DNA of 37,362 bases from assembly GCA_012519515.1 (NCBI GenBank), contig JAAYQC010000097.1, forward strand, positions 1 through 37,362, written 5' to 3'. Under the pieces are notes generated by a model, which worked only from the letters and a program-made list of their open reading frames with translations, was not told the DNA's origin and searched no databases. Within the stretch, counting starts at the first letter, position 1; each line of letters starts with the position of its first letter. Positions 1 to 8,887 of this stretch are shown in pieces. The translations under genes were made by a program, and so were the position numbers. This stretch comes from Bacteroidales bacterium (GTDB lineage Bacteria > Bacteroidota > Bacteroidia > Bacteroidales > VadinHA17).

Positions 1-162
1 AGTATTTCACCTGGTATTATCGTTAATTCCTCTGATTTAAACTCCCAAGCTAATCTCATAAAAAACAACTTGCTCGTAGAGTATCATGTACTTACTGATG
101 ATTCTAATAGAGTAGTTGATTCTCCAAAGATTATTGATACTCCTGAATTGACAGAAGAATAA
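1..162 (+). CDS. Unknown protein, C-terminal 53 residues (5' end outside window)
   Basis: Frame 1 is open from the first base to a TAA at 160-162 and encodes 53 residues ending in an acidic tail (PELTEE). There is no plausible start inside the window, so this would be the 3' end of a gene. I recognise no family. The base composition is AT-rich, like the lipoprotein gene at 646 and unlike the housekeeping genes to the right. The stop lies only eight bases before a long palindrome resembling an integron attC site, the arrangement seen in integron gene cassettes. It could also be a chance open frame, since the segment is short. Confidence 0.4.
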   Translation, partial: SISPGIIVNSSDLNSQANLIKNNLLVEYHVLTDDSNRVVDSPKIIDTPELTEE

Positions 163-170
163 ACAACTTT

Positions 171-303
171 GCCCAACGTCGTGTATAAAGCATTGGGGAT
201 TAGGTTATTAAATTAAATGTGCTGCCCCTCATCGGCGTTTGTGTCGGCGGATAGGAACGAAGCCCGCAATCCCCAACACTTCATACACGCAACCGTTAAA
301 GGC
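171..303 (+). repeat. Long imperfect palindrome, attC-like (putative integron recombination site)
   Basis: A 133-base element opens with GCCCAAC (171-177), which fits the attC R'' consensus RYYYAAC, and closes with GTTAAAGGC (295-303), which is close to but not an exact match of R' GTTRRRY. Between them CGTGTAT (180-186) pairs with ATACACG (283-289), and TTGGGGATT (193-201) pairs with AATCCCCAA (268-276). The intervening bases pair partly, giving arms of about 22 bases with three mismatches around a 66-base centre. Length, polarity and position just after a stop codon suit an attC site. No integrase is visible, so it may instead be a dispersed palindromic repeat of the genome. Confidence 0.45.
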
Positions 304-645
304 TAAAAGGCAAACTGGAGGAGGTTAGTTCACTCGTAGTATAAATTTCTTTATTTCCAAATACTTTATTACTTTTTTCCTGTTCATTTACTTTACTCCG
401 TTGAATCCTGTAAGCGAATCTAACAAAGCCACTCTTGATAATATAATTAAGCCACCAACCATACTTATCAGATGAACATCTTCAAATTTGGATTCGTTTA
501 TAACATAAGCATCTATAATGCATAAGAACATTATAACAGGGGAATCAGAAAGAACAAAAAAGTCCCTAACCAATGCTTAATAAGGGGGATATGAAATAAG
601 TCATTTAAGTCAACCAATAGATTTTATTAATTAAAACATCGAGAA
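304..645. other. AT-rich non-coding stretch
   Basis: About 340 bases separate the attC-like element from the lipoprotein gene. The only open frame is a 61-codon leftward frame (573-388) that starts with TTG, has no recognisable ribosome-binding site and encodes no family I know. No hairpin followed by a T-run was seen, nor a good TAnnTTTG promoter element for the gene at 646. Confidence 0.5.
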
Positions 646-1740
646 ATGAAAAACATTAGAATTTTCAGCATCATCGTAGTTATTCTATTGATAACTGGAT
701 GTGAACAAGAAACAATGATCAGATCTGATTTGCAATCTGAGACACAATCAAGTTCAAAAAAACTTTTTGAAGCAAGTAAAAGCTCCATTTATTTTGTGGA
801 CAACGTCGATTTGAATAATCCTTCAGGACCGGGGAGGGCTACTCCTGAAGAGTATGCTGTCTTACCAACAGCACAATGGGGGTATAACACAATGGGAGAC
901 AAAATAGTGGCTTCAGGATCTGTTCATGCCAGTTTTTACACAGCTTTTGGAGATTTGGGCGATACTAATAGTTTTGCAAGAATCCAGATTATGTTGGTAA
1001 AAAATAATCATATTTATAATGGATATACGACAAATTTTGAAGATAAGTGGGCATCAAAGGGAGGTATACTATATTCCGGAAGGCAGGAGGAATATGTTGA
1101 TTATTATAAAAACCATAGTTTTGAAATACCATTAACTACTGATTTGACTGGTGTTTCTATTGTTGCACAAGGATATTTATGGGGGTGTTTTGGTTCGAAT
1201 CAATCTGGTGATCCAGTTGCTTTAGTATGGGCAAATGACACCCGGAATCTTTTTTCTCCTTTACCTCCTCCTGCACCAGTAAATTTAACTGCATCAGCAG
1301 TATCCACTTCACAGATTAATTTGGCATGGACTCATTATCTGAGTAATATGACTTATTATATTGAAAGATCTCCTAATGGGAGCGATGGATGGTCACAAAT
1401 AGCTACAACTACAAATAAATCATATTCTAATACAGGTTTGCCCTCTCATACTTGCTATTATTATAGAGTACGCGCACATAATACTGTCGGAAACTCAGCA
1501 TATTCAAACACCGCCTCAGCCACCACACCATCAATAACGTATTATTATAAGTTGGATAAATGTGTACCTAATGGCATATATTATTATACAAGTCAGAGTA
1601 TATCCGGGACACTGAGTAGCGGAAACAGAGTACAAGGAGCAACCGATACTTATTACGTTGTTTCCGGTTCACAATCAACACCCTATTCCGGTAGAACTTT
1701 GATACAAGTAAGCAATACCGGTCAATATGGTTGTCCATAG
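646..1740 (+). CDS. Lipoprotein with a fibronectin type III domain
   Basis: The 364-residue product begins with a lipoprotein signal peptide (hydrophobic run 6-17, lipobox LITGC, lipidated Cys19), so it should be anchored in the outer membrane. Residues about 40-200 form a region I do not recognise. Residues about 207-296 are a fibronectin type III domain: a proline-rich lead-in, the Leu-Thr-Ala strand, the conserved Trp in LAWT, the YYYRVRA strand and the NSAYSN turn. The last 70 residues are rich in Tyr, Ser and Gly. The gene is monocistronic, followed by a hairpin at 1763-1802, and AT-rich compared with the rest of the window, which suggests acquisition. An adhesion or polymer-binding role is possible, but no enzyme motif is visible. 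Confidence 0.8.
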   Translation: MKNIRIFSIIVVILLITGCEQETMIRSDLQSETQSSSKKLFEASKSSIYFVDNVDLNNPSGPGRATPEEYAVLPTAQWGYNTMGDKIVASGSVHASFYTAFGDLGDTNSFARIQIMLVKNNHIYNGYTTNFEDKWASKGGILYSGRQEEYVDYYKNHSFEIPLTTDLTGVSIVAQGYLWGCFGSNQSGDPVALVWANDTRNLFSPLPPPAPVNLTASAVSTSQINLAWTHYLSNMTYYIERSPNGSDGWSQIATTTNKSYSNTGLPSHTCYYYRVRAHNTVGNSAYSNTASATTPSITYYYKLDKCVPNGIYYYTSQSISGTLSSGNRVQGATDTYYVVSGSQSTPYSGRTLIQVSNTGQYGCP

Positions 1741-1762
1741 GAGTAATGTAAAATAGTAAAAT

Positions 1763-1809
1763 AGAGAAAGTTCCTTATTCCCAGTCTCTTTTAACTTTCT
1801 CTTTTGTCT
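1763..1809 (+). terminator. Probable intrinsic terminator of the FnIII lipoprotein gene
   Basis: AGAGAAAGTT (1763-1772) is perfectly complementary to AACTTTCTCT (1793-1802), with a 20-base loop and a following TTTGTCT. The stem is AT-rich and the loop long, so it may be weak. It lies 22 bases after the stop codon at 1740. Confidence 0.45.
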
Positions 1810-1924
1810 GACTAGGCGGGGCTGTAAAAAATATGCATTTGTATCATCAGAAATGGGAGATATCAGGTAATATAGTTGATCCTTATAAACTTACTTATAT
1901 TATAGGGCTTATGAACATCCCTAA

Positions 1925-1953
1925 AAAGGGGCTGTTCAAAAAACAGCCCCTTT
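1925..1953. terminator. Strong bidirectional terminator between convergent genes
   Basis: AAAGGGGCTGTT (1925-1936) pairs perfectly with AACAGCCCCTTT (1942-1953) around a five-base loop. A-runs on the left and T-runs on the right make it a rho-independent terminator in both directions. It sits 25 bases beyond the end of the leftward susC-susD transcript and also backs up termination from the rightward lipoprotein gene. Confidence 0.85.
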
Positions 1954-1978
1954 ATCTAATTATCAAGCAAATATCACA

Positions 1979-3424
1979 TCAGAGTTTTTCCTGGCCACCA
2001 GCCCACCACACTTTATCACTAAAAATGTTAACATTAGGCACGTTTTCGCCGTTGGAGGACACATCGCTCAAAGCATACGGAAGCCTGTGGATAAAGCCTT
2101 TTGTAGCATTATTAGGATTATTCATTGTAGGAACTCCTGTCCTACGGTAGTCATGATATGATTCCATTGCCTCAGCTTCATACATGGCAATGTATTTCTG
2201 GACAAGTATTTCATTCAGTTCATTATCAGGGAGTAACGGGGCTACAACATCAGTAAAGTATGTTTCAGCCTCCTCGGAAGTTAGTCCTTTTGATAGGAAT
2301 GAAGCTTCAATAGCCTCCTCAAAAGCTGTAATCCAGGTATCATCGTCAGTCCTTTGTTTGGCTTCTGCCTCAAGGAATTTCAGTTCATAATAGGTCATTA
2401 TCGGGGTAGGCTGCGTCATACAGAAAGGCGTAATGGCAGTTGAAAATCTAGACCGGGAGTAGGTTCCAGACTGAACTTCCAACGCGGTACCATTTGGAGC
2501 ACCGACAAACTCCCCACCAATTTGGGTAAAGTAAACCGCTCTTCTTGGATCTGCTCTTTCTTCCATCAATCCGAGTAGAGTTTGAGAAACTGAAAGATGG
2601 CGCCTATAGTACCAGAATTCCCACCAGGGATTCGCTTTGGATAATGAAGCTTCATATTTATTGAACATACAAGCCTCTTCATTACTTGCAAAACCACTAT
2701 TAACCAAATCCATAACCTGAGTAAGGTTATCTGATTGTACTTCTGAAAGTCGTATAAGATAACGAGCCTTTAATGAATTAGCTGTCTTTATCCATGCAGC
2801 TTTGTTTTTATCATCATCGGCCAGACCTCCGAATATATAATCCTTATCAAGATTAACCAAGGTTGCTCTATCCAGGTTGACAATTGCATCATCAAGAAGC
2901 TCAAAAATGTATCCATAAATGACGGATTGTTTCTCATATCTTGGCTTTAGGTTCTCAATTCCCAAACAAGCCTCAGTCCAAGGAATCTCCCCCCAGAAAT
3001 CTGTTGCAACTGCAAGATTGTAGGCTGTAAGGATTTGTGTGACCCCACGAACCCAATAGTTGTCAGGTTCAATGCCTGTTACAGGATCAGTCTTATTAAG
3101 AACTAATTTACAGATCGTAAGAACATTGTAAAGACTATTCCATGAATTGTTATAGGTGGATGCCGACTGTCCTTCTCTTCTGTCAGCATCGGATGACTGT
3201 GCCCATGTACCGGCACTATGCTCAATAAACACAGTTGCATACCAGGCCAGATCTGTTCCGGTGGTCTCATGAGCGGTTTTAAGGATGATATCAGGTAGCA
3301 GATTCTTAGCATCCATCTGTGTCGTGTTATTCAAATCCTTATTTACCTCATCCATTATGTCTTCAGTGCAAGCAAAAAGCATGAATGCAATTGAAGCTGT
3401 CAATAAATATTTTAATATTTTCAT
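1979..3424 (-). CDS. SusD/RagB-like nutrient-binding lipoprotein
   Basis: The 481-residue product has a lipoprotein signal peptide (hydrophobic 6-17, Cys19 after LFA) and an N-terminal pattern (VNKDLNN, LLPDI, GTDLAWYA, EHSAG) that I associate with the SusD-like family of the 480-residue type (SusD-like_2). Such proteins sit on the outer membrane and form the lid of a SusC TonB-dependent transporter, helping to capture a nutrient. The gene starts 20 bases after susC ends and should share its transcript, which ends at the hairpin at 1925-1953. No glycoside hydrolase, sulfatase or lyase lies next to the pair, so the substrate cannot be deduced from an enzyme set. Confidence 0.93.
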   Translation of the reverse strand: MKILKYLLTASIAFMLFACTEDIMDEVNKDLNNTTQMDAKNLLPDIILKTAHETTGTDLAWYATVFIEHSAGTWAQSSDADRREGQSASTYNNSWNSLYNVLTICKLVLNKTDPVTGIEPDNYWVRGVTQILTAYNLAVATDFWGEIPWTEACLGIENLKPRYEKQSVIYGYIFELLDDAIVNLDRATLVNLDKDYIFGGLADDDKNKAAWIKTANSLKARYLIRLSEVQSDNLTQVMDLVNSGFASNEEACMFNKYEASLSKANPWWEFWYYRRHLSVSQTLLGLMEERADPRRAVYFTQIGGEFVGAPNGTALEVQSGTYSRSRFSTAITPFCMTQPTPIMTYYELKFLEAEAKQRTDDDTWITAFEEAIEASFLSKGLTSEEAETYFTDVVAPLLPDNELNEILVQKYIAMYEAEAMESYHDYRRTGVPTMNNPNNATKGFIHRLPYALSDVSSNGENVPNVNIFSDKVWWAGGQEKL

Positions 3425-3444
3425 TTTGTTTTCTATTAAATGAT

Positions 3445-6400
3445 TTAGAAGGTAAGGTTTAGATTAACCCCAAATGAGGTAGTTTGAGGCAATGACATAT
3501 AGTCCATGCCGCCCTGCATATTACCCTGTCCCTGTGATGTTTCTGGGTCGAGGTTAGGTAGAGTTGTCCAAAGCAGAATATTACGGGCTACAAATCCGAT
3601 ACTGGCTCGTTCAATAAGAATCGGTGTAGTAAACTTCCTGGGTATTGTAATATTCACACCCAAATCCCTGATTTTCACGAAAGATGTTTCGTATACATTA
3701 GCTTCGGGAAGGCTGGATAGTATCGTTGTCTGGAGATACTGATAGGCATTCGCATCATCTGAGCCACCTCTTTCTATATTATTTGGAGTTCCGTCGGACT
3801 TGTACCCCGGATAAATAAATTTCCCCTTTCTTCCATCACCAGTTTTCTTTGTTGTTCCATAGAGATCCATCAAACGGTTCGTACCTGAGTATATTTGTCC
3901 ACCCTGTTTCCATTCAACGTTACCGAAAATTTCAAGAAGATTGAACAATTTAAAAGAATTCGTTAATCCAAGTATAAAATCCGGAGAAACTTCTCCAATT
4001 TTCTTGAATTCACCTATCATAGGCATTCCATATCCAGATGAACTGGGATTTTCATTCACCAATATTCTCCCTTTGTTATCGCGAACAAATGATTCTCCGT
4101 AAATCACCGGATAAGTATCTCCGGCAGATGCTCTGATATTTGGTGTTACATATCCTCCAAGTGATATGTTCTCAACACCTTCTGCAAGTTCTATAACCTC
4201 GGAAACAGACTTTGTAAAGTTAACTCCTATATTCCAGGCAAAGTTTCTGACTATTACTGGCGAGACATTGAAAATAAGTTCATGACCTCTTGTTTGCATG
4301 TGGCCAGCATTCATCATTAATGTACCATATCCGCTCGATCCGGCGAGAGGCACACCAAAAATCTGGTCTGTAGCATTCTGGAAATAGTAACTGTAGTCAA
4401 TTCCCAGCCTGTTCTGGAAGAATTTCAGTTCAACACCGAATTCTATGTTAGCAGTGTTTTGTGGAATAAGGTTAGGGTCGTACAAACGTCGGTCCGGCTT
4501 ATATCCCGATATGCCACCAAAAGGATACGATACACCATAATTAAGAAATCCACTAGAGGCACCCCCAGTAGTAAAGATAGGTTCCGGCAGATAGGATGAT
4601 GAGGCTTGTCCGACTTCAGCATATGAAGCTCTCAGTTTCCCAAATGAAACGATTTTGTTATCAACGAGCGGTTCCAGTTCAGTAAAGACAAAACCTAAGG
4701 AAACCGACGGATAGAAGAAGCCACGATTTCCGGTAGGCATGGAAGAAACGATATCATAGCGACCCGTTGCATTAAAGAAAAGCATATCCCTGAAGTCAAC
4801 TGCCAGGTTTCCGAAGAAGCCTGCTGTACGTCTGTTATATTTACTGTATGAGTTAGTCTGAGTTGTTGTATTTGCCAAGTTATTCCAGCCAGGCGTGGTA
4901 AATCCAGTACCAAGTGCACCATAGTATTCGCTATGGTTGTGATCAATTTCATTCCCGATTAAAAGAGAGGCATCAATAAGTTCTCCAAATTTATGGTTAA
5001 ATGATGCTGTCAAAAGAGAATTGACGATTCTGCGAGTAACACCATAGTTATTTATTCGACCACCTGTGGGTTGCACAAAACCATAATTTCTGTTTGTCGG
5101 AGTGGGTAATGTTGCCGCAGTTGATATCATATTGGAATGACCCATTTCCTGGTAATCTTCATTGTTAGTCGTATAATTATCTATCCCAATCTGATATTTA
5201 ATACTAGCCCAGGTTGCTGGTTTGAATTCCAAATAAGTATTCCCGAAAAAGCGCTTGGTGTTTTCATTATAATGATTATTCACTGTAGCCCATCTGGGGT
5301 TAACACCAACACCAGCTCTGTAGCTTATCTGCCGGTATGGGGCAAACGACCCGTCCGGCACACAATATGGTGTCCCCATCAGATCGAACGAAGGCGGAGA
5401 TCCATACACTGCAAATAACCAGCTATCGTTACCTGAAGGAAGTTTGTCTATTTTAATATCAGCATAATTTCCTGAAAAACCAAGATTCCATTTATCAGCT
5501 AACTTAAAGTCACCTGCCATTTTTGCGGTGTACCTATCCATACCAGTGCTGGGAATAATGCCTGTCTGGTTTGTTGCTCCAAAACCAACAGAATAGTTCC
5601 CATACTGATTCGCTCCGCTGATATTAATACTGTTATTATAAGTATATCCATTATCAGTGAAGAAGTTTTTAGGGTTATTATATCCCATTGGAGTTACCCA
5701 TTCATTTTTATAGGGATCGAAAAACCTCCCTGACTGACTCTGAGAATTACCTCCATAAATAGCAACCTCTGGCAAACTGCTAATCCGCGGACCCCAAGCA
5801 TAACTATTCCCTACTGCAAAATTTCCATTTGTCCCTTGAGCGAATTCTGTCTGCATTTCAGGAAATCGCGAGACAACATCAGCCGTAAAATTCGAGGAAA
5901 AAGTCACAACCGGTTTTCCCATAGCTGAGCCTTTTCCTTTTTTCGTAGTTATTATAATAACTCCATTGGATGCCCTTAATCCGTAAAGTGCAGCAGCAGC
6001 CTGACCTTTAAGTACGTTTATTGATTCAATTTCATTTGGATCAAGGTCCATTGCCCTATTTGAGAAGGCAGTGCCTGTAACATTTGAACCATAGTCACTT
6101 CCACTTGAAATAGGCATACCGTCAATTACATACAAGGGACTGTTGTCGCCGCTAAAAGAACGTGCTCCCCTGATTAGCACCTGAGATGGTGCTCCGGGCA
6201 TTCCGGAGGACTGACGGATTTCCACCCCGGCAATCTTACCAGAGAGAGATGTCATTACGTTAGGGTTTGAGGCTTTAACCAGATCTTCCCCTTTAACATC
6301 CTGAACGGTATATCCCAGAGCCTTCTTCTCTCTTGAAATTCCGAGTGCTGTCACAACAACTTCATCCAATCCCACGAGATCGGATTCAAGGACAGCACTT

Positions 6401-6678
6401 ATTTCAGTGCGATTACCTATCGCAACCTCCTGGGATTTCATTCCTATGTATGAAAACACAAGGGTAGTAGCATCGGCCGGTACCGTTATTGAGTAACGAC
6501 CGTTTGAATCGGTAACAGCACCTATGGTAGTTCCCTTTACCTGTACTGTAACTCCAGGTATCGGGCCATCTCCCTCCACTGCGGAGGTGATGGTCCCTGA
6601 AATTACTCTTGTCTGCGCAAACAGGGCCGTGACTCCTGCGAACACAAACAACAAGATCATTAGTAATAGTTTCTTCAT
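3445..6678 (-). CDS. SusC/RagA-type TonB-dependent outer-membrane transporter
   Basis: At 1077 residues this is full length for the family. A signal peptide covers 1-21 (cut after LFA). Residues about 25-100 form the carboxypeptidase-regulatory-like beta-sandwich, and DEVVVTALG at 105-113 is the TonB-box-like signature of SusC proteins. A plug domain follows at about 115-235 (SLSGKIAGV, LIRGARS, YVIDGMPI), then a 22-strand-type barrel ending in an aromatic residue (LNLTF). It imports a ligand using TonB energy together with the SusD partner encoded 20 bases downstream. A Bacteroidota-type promoter lies just upstream at 6713-6742. No anti-sigma/sigma pair is adjacent. Confidence 0.95.
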   Translation of the reverse strand: MKKLLLMILLFVFAGVTALFAQTRVISGTITSAVEGDGPIPGVTVQVKGTTIGAVTDSNGRYSITVPADATTLVFSYIGMKSQEVAIGNRTEISAVLESDLVGLDEVVVTALGISREKKALGYTVQDVKGEDLVKASNPNVMTSLSGKIAGVEIRQSSGMPGAPSQVLIRGARSFSGDNSPLYVIDGMPISSGSDYGSNVTGTAFSNRAMDLDPNEIESINVLKGQAAAALYGLRASNGVIIITTKKGKGSAMGKPVVTFSSNFTADVVSRFPEMQTEFAQGTNGNFAVGNSYAWGPRISSLPEVAIYGGNSQSQSGRFFDPYKNEWVTPMGYNNPKNFFTDNGYTYNNSINISGANQYGNYSVGFGATNQTGIIPSTGMDRYTAKMAGDFKLADKWNLGFSGNYADIKIDKLPSGNDSWLFAVYGSPPSFDLMGTPYCVPDGSFAPYRQISYRAGVGVNPRWATVNNHYNENTKRFFGNTYLEFKPATWASIKYQIGIDNYTTNNEDYQEMGHSNMISTAATLPTPTNRNYGFVQPTGGRINNYGVTRRIVNSLLTASFNHKFGELIDASLLIGNEIDHNHSEYYGALGTGFTTPGWNNLANTTTQTNSYSKYNRRTAGFFGNLAVDFRDMLFFNATGRYDIVSSMPTGNRGFFYPSVSLGFVFTELEPLVDNKIVSFGKLRASYAEVGQASSSYLPEPIFTTGGASSGFLNYGVSYPFGGISGYKPDRRLYDPNLIPQNTANIEFGVELKFFQNRLGIDYSYYFQNATDQIFGVPLAGSSGYGTLMMNAGHMQTRGHELIFNVSPVIVRNFAWNIGVNFTKSVSEVIELAEGVENISLGGYVTPNIRASAGDTYPVIYGESFVRDNKGRILVNENPSSSGYGMPMIGEFKKIGEVSPDFILGLTNSFKLFNLLEIFGNVEWKQGGQIYSGTNRLMDLYGTTKKTGDGRKGKFIYPGYKSDGTPNNIERGGSDDANAYQYLQTTILSSLPEANVYETSFVKIRDLGVNITIPRKFTTPILIERASIGFVARNILLWTTLPNLDPETSQGQGNMQGGMDYMSLPQTTSFGVNLNLTF

Positions 6679-6712
6679 ACGATTTGGTATTAGGTTTGAT
6701 GTGTAAACAATC

Positions 6713-6742
6713 CAAAGATAGGATTTTAGTAAGAATTACAAA
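6713..6742 (-). promoter_or_regulatory. Bacteroidota-type promoter of susC-susD
   Basis: Read leftward, TTTG (6742-6739) is followed after 18 bases by TATCTTTG (6720-6713), matching the phylum's -33 TTTG and -7 TAnnTTTG consensus with near-normal spacing. Transcription would begin about 30 bases before the susC ATG at 6678. Confidence 0.65.
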
Positions 6743-6898
6743 ATTTTTTATTTGTTTTTAGCAATAAAATGCAACTTTTCAGGAAAGCATCATACAATGC
6801 GTAAATCGAATTAGAATAATTCTGAGGCATTCCGGAGCAATTGTCTCCTTATCCCCGGTAACTTCCCGGACCTCTTGAAGCAGAAGGGAAAGCCTGAA

Positions 6899-8269
6899 TC
6901 AGCTTTTCAGCTTTGTATAATGGGAATAAAACAGCGGTATTGTTTCAATTCCCTTGAAAAAATTGAAAAGCGGGAAGTTTTCATTCGGGGAATGAATGGC
7001 ATCACTTTCGAGACCGAATCCCATCAGGATAGACTTTATTCCTAACACTTTTTCGAATGTTGAAACGATGGGAATGCTTCCGCCGCTCCGGACCGGGATG
7101 GGCGTTTTGCCGAAGGACTCCTCCATGGCCAGGGCGGCAGCCTGGTATTCGGGTGTGTCAGGAGGACTGACATAAGCCTCACCGCCATGAAGATACTCAA
7201 CCTTTACCTTAACCCCTGAGGGAGCTATTGACAGGAAATGATCCCTGAAGAGCCCGGCTATCTTTTCAGCCTTCTGATTGGGTACCAGCCTCATTGAGAT
7301 TTTGGCACCTGCCTTTGAAGGGATGATGGTTTTAGTACCTTCGCCGGTGAACCCTCCCCATATTCCGTTTATGTCGAGTGTCGGCCTGATCCCCGTGCGT
7401 TCAAGGTCGGTATATCCTTTTTCACCTCCAAGGTCGTCCACTCCTATCGACTTCATGTATTTATCCCTGTCGAAAGGCCTCAGAGCCATGGCATCCCGTT
7501 CCTTCCTGCCTACGGTCAGCACATCGTCGTAGAAACCCGGAATGACAATACGGCCGTTTTTATCCCTGAGCGATGCTATCATGTCGCACAGCACATTGCA
7601 GGGGTTGAGTACAGCTCCGCCGTATATTCCCGAGTGCAGGTCGTGACCGGGTCCGCTCAGTTCAACCTGAACGTACGAAAGACCCCTGAGCCCCGTAGTT
7701 ATTGAAGGGATATCGGGGGCTATCATTGTTGTGTCGGATATGAGGATCACATTGGCTTCAAGCATCTTTTTATTGTCGCGGCAAAATTTCTCCAGACTTA
7801 CCGATCCTATTTCCTCCTCTCCTTCTATCATGAATTTTACATTGCATGGAAGTGTTCCCGTGGTGGTCATGAATTCGAAGGCCTTCACATGCATAAACAG
7901 CTGGCCCTTGTCGTCGTCAGCTCCCCTGGCCCATATCCTGCCGTCGCGCACTTCAGGCTCGAAGGGAGGCGAGTTCCACAGATCGAAAGGTTCCGCGGGC
8001 TGAACGTCATAATGGCCGTATACCAATACTGTAGGAAGCTTTTTGGAAATAATCTTCTCAGCATAAACAACAGGGTTCCCTGCAGTAGGGAAAACATCTG
8101 CCCTGTCGGCGCCTGCTTTCTTAAGCGAATCTCTCAGAAATTCAGCTGCCTTGATCATATCGGGCTTATTTTCAGGCTTTGCGCTGATCGATGGTATACG
8201 GATCAGTTCAAATAACTCTTCAAGAATGCTGTCGCGGTTAGTGTCGATAAAGGTTTTTATGCTTGTCAT
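6899..8269 (-). CDS. M20-family dipeptidase/metallopeptidase
   Basis: The 456-residue protein has the complete M20 (carnosinase/CNDP-like) metal site: His86 in YGHYDVQP, bridging Asp119 in RGADDDKG, the catalytic base and metal ligand Glu152/Glu153 in EGEEEIGS, Asp179 in ISD, and His426 near the end (AIHSPNE). The lid/dimerisation domain lies between about 195 and 370. It has no signal peptide, so it should act in the cytoplasm, hydrolysing dipeptides or short peptides with two divalent metals. It lies 30 bases after the DUF3109 gene, probably on the gpmI transcript, and upstream of the separately promoted susC-susD. The exact substrate is not visible. Confidence 0.92.
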   Translation of the reverse strand: MTSIKTFIDTNRDSILEELFELIRIPSISAKPENKPDMIKAAEFLRDSLKKAGADRADVFPTAGNPVVYAEKIISKKLPTVLVYGHYDVQPAEPFDLWNSPPFEPEVRDGRIWARGADDDKGQLFMHVKAFEFMTTTGTLPCNVKFMIEGEEEIGSVSLEKFCRDNKKMLEANVILISDTTMIAPDIPSITTGLRGLSYVQVELSGPGHDLHSGIYGGAVLNPCNVLCDMIASLRDKNGRIVIPGFYDDVLTVGRKERDAMALRPFDRDKYMKSIGVDDLGGEKGYTDLERTGIRPTLDINGIWGGFTGEGTKTIIPSKAGAKISMRLVPNQKAEKIAGLFRDHFLSIAPSGVKVKVEYLHGGEAYVSPPDTPEYQAAALAMEESFGKTPIPVRSGGSIPIVSTFEKVLGIKSILMGFGLESDAIHSPNENFPLFNFFKGIETIPLFYSHYTKLKS

Positions 8270-8299
8270 TATTCTACAGTATTGATTGAATTATTTTTT

Positions 8300-8887
8300 C
8301 TAAACTCCGAAACGGCCCGGATTGTTTCTGATTTCCTCAGCTGCAATGTAAAGATCCTTATATGTTTCTTCCCCGAAAGCCCTGATCAGAGGTTCTTTAA
8401 GAAACTCATAAACACGGATATCCTCTTTTTCCCCTGTGTCAACCGCACTGTGGCACATTGAAAGCTGCCGGTAATTGACAGCTGTGAAATCCTTGAAATA
8501 CTTCACCCTGGCGGGAAAAAGATGGCATGAAACCGGTTTTCTGAAAGGAATTTTTCCGTCGAGATAAGCTTTTTCTATACCGCACATGAATATATTATCA
8601 TTTAATATAGTATAGGCACATTCTTCATTGCCTATCAGCGGTGTCACTATATCCCCTTCAAAATCAACCACGCTGGTCCCTTCCCTTTCAATTGTCCTGA
8701 CTCCATCGGGCCTGAGATAGGGCTTTACCGCGGGCAGTATCTCGTCCAGTATCCCGATTTCCTCCTTTGCCACCGGCGCTCCCGAATCGCCGTAACGGCA
8801 GCAGTTCCCGAGGCAGAGCGGCAGGTTGCACCTGAATCTTTTCACTATCAGGTCGAGACTGAAAATTATATCGTTGATGCGAATCAT
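8300..8887 (-). CDS. DUF3109 family cysteine-rich protein
   Basis: The 195-residue protein carries a dense set of cysteines (20, 25, 29, 30, 90, 102, 121, 145), including an N-terminal CNLPLCLGNCC cluster and a CHLFPAR motif, which I recognise as a DUF3109 pattern common in Bacteroidota. The cysteine spacing suggests a metal or Fe-S site related to the YkgJ-like zinc/iron-chelating group, but its function is unknown. The start ATG overlaps the gpmI stop by one base (TGATG), so the two are translationally coupled. There is no signal peptide. Confidence 0.8.
   Translation of the reverse strand: MIRINDIIFSLDLIVKRFRCNLPLCLGNCCRYGDSGAPVAKEEIGILDEILPAVKPYLRPDGVRTIEREGTSVVDFEGDIVTPLIGNEECAYTILNDNIFMCGIEKAYLDGKIPFRKPVSCHLFPARVKYFKDFTAVNYRQLSMCHSAVDTGEKEDIRVYEFLKEPLIRAFGEETYKDLYIAAEEIRNNPGRFGV

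Noticed and set aside
388-573. Leftward 61-codon open frame in the AT-rich region
   Set aside because: It starts with TTG, has no ribosome-binding site, no family resemblance, and AT-rich DNA readily yields frames of this length. It cannot be excluded as a small membrane protein.
1833-2150. Rightward 105-codon open frame
   Set aside because: It runs through the bidirectional terminator and then antisense through the end of susD; it is an overlap artefact.
6829-6865. Weak palindromic sequence downstream of the dipeptidase gene
   Set aside because: Arms are short and interrupted and no T-run follows in the leftward direction, so a terminator call is not supported.
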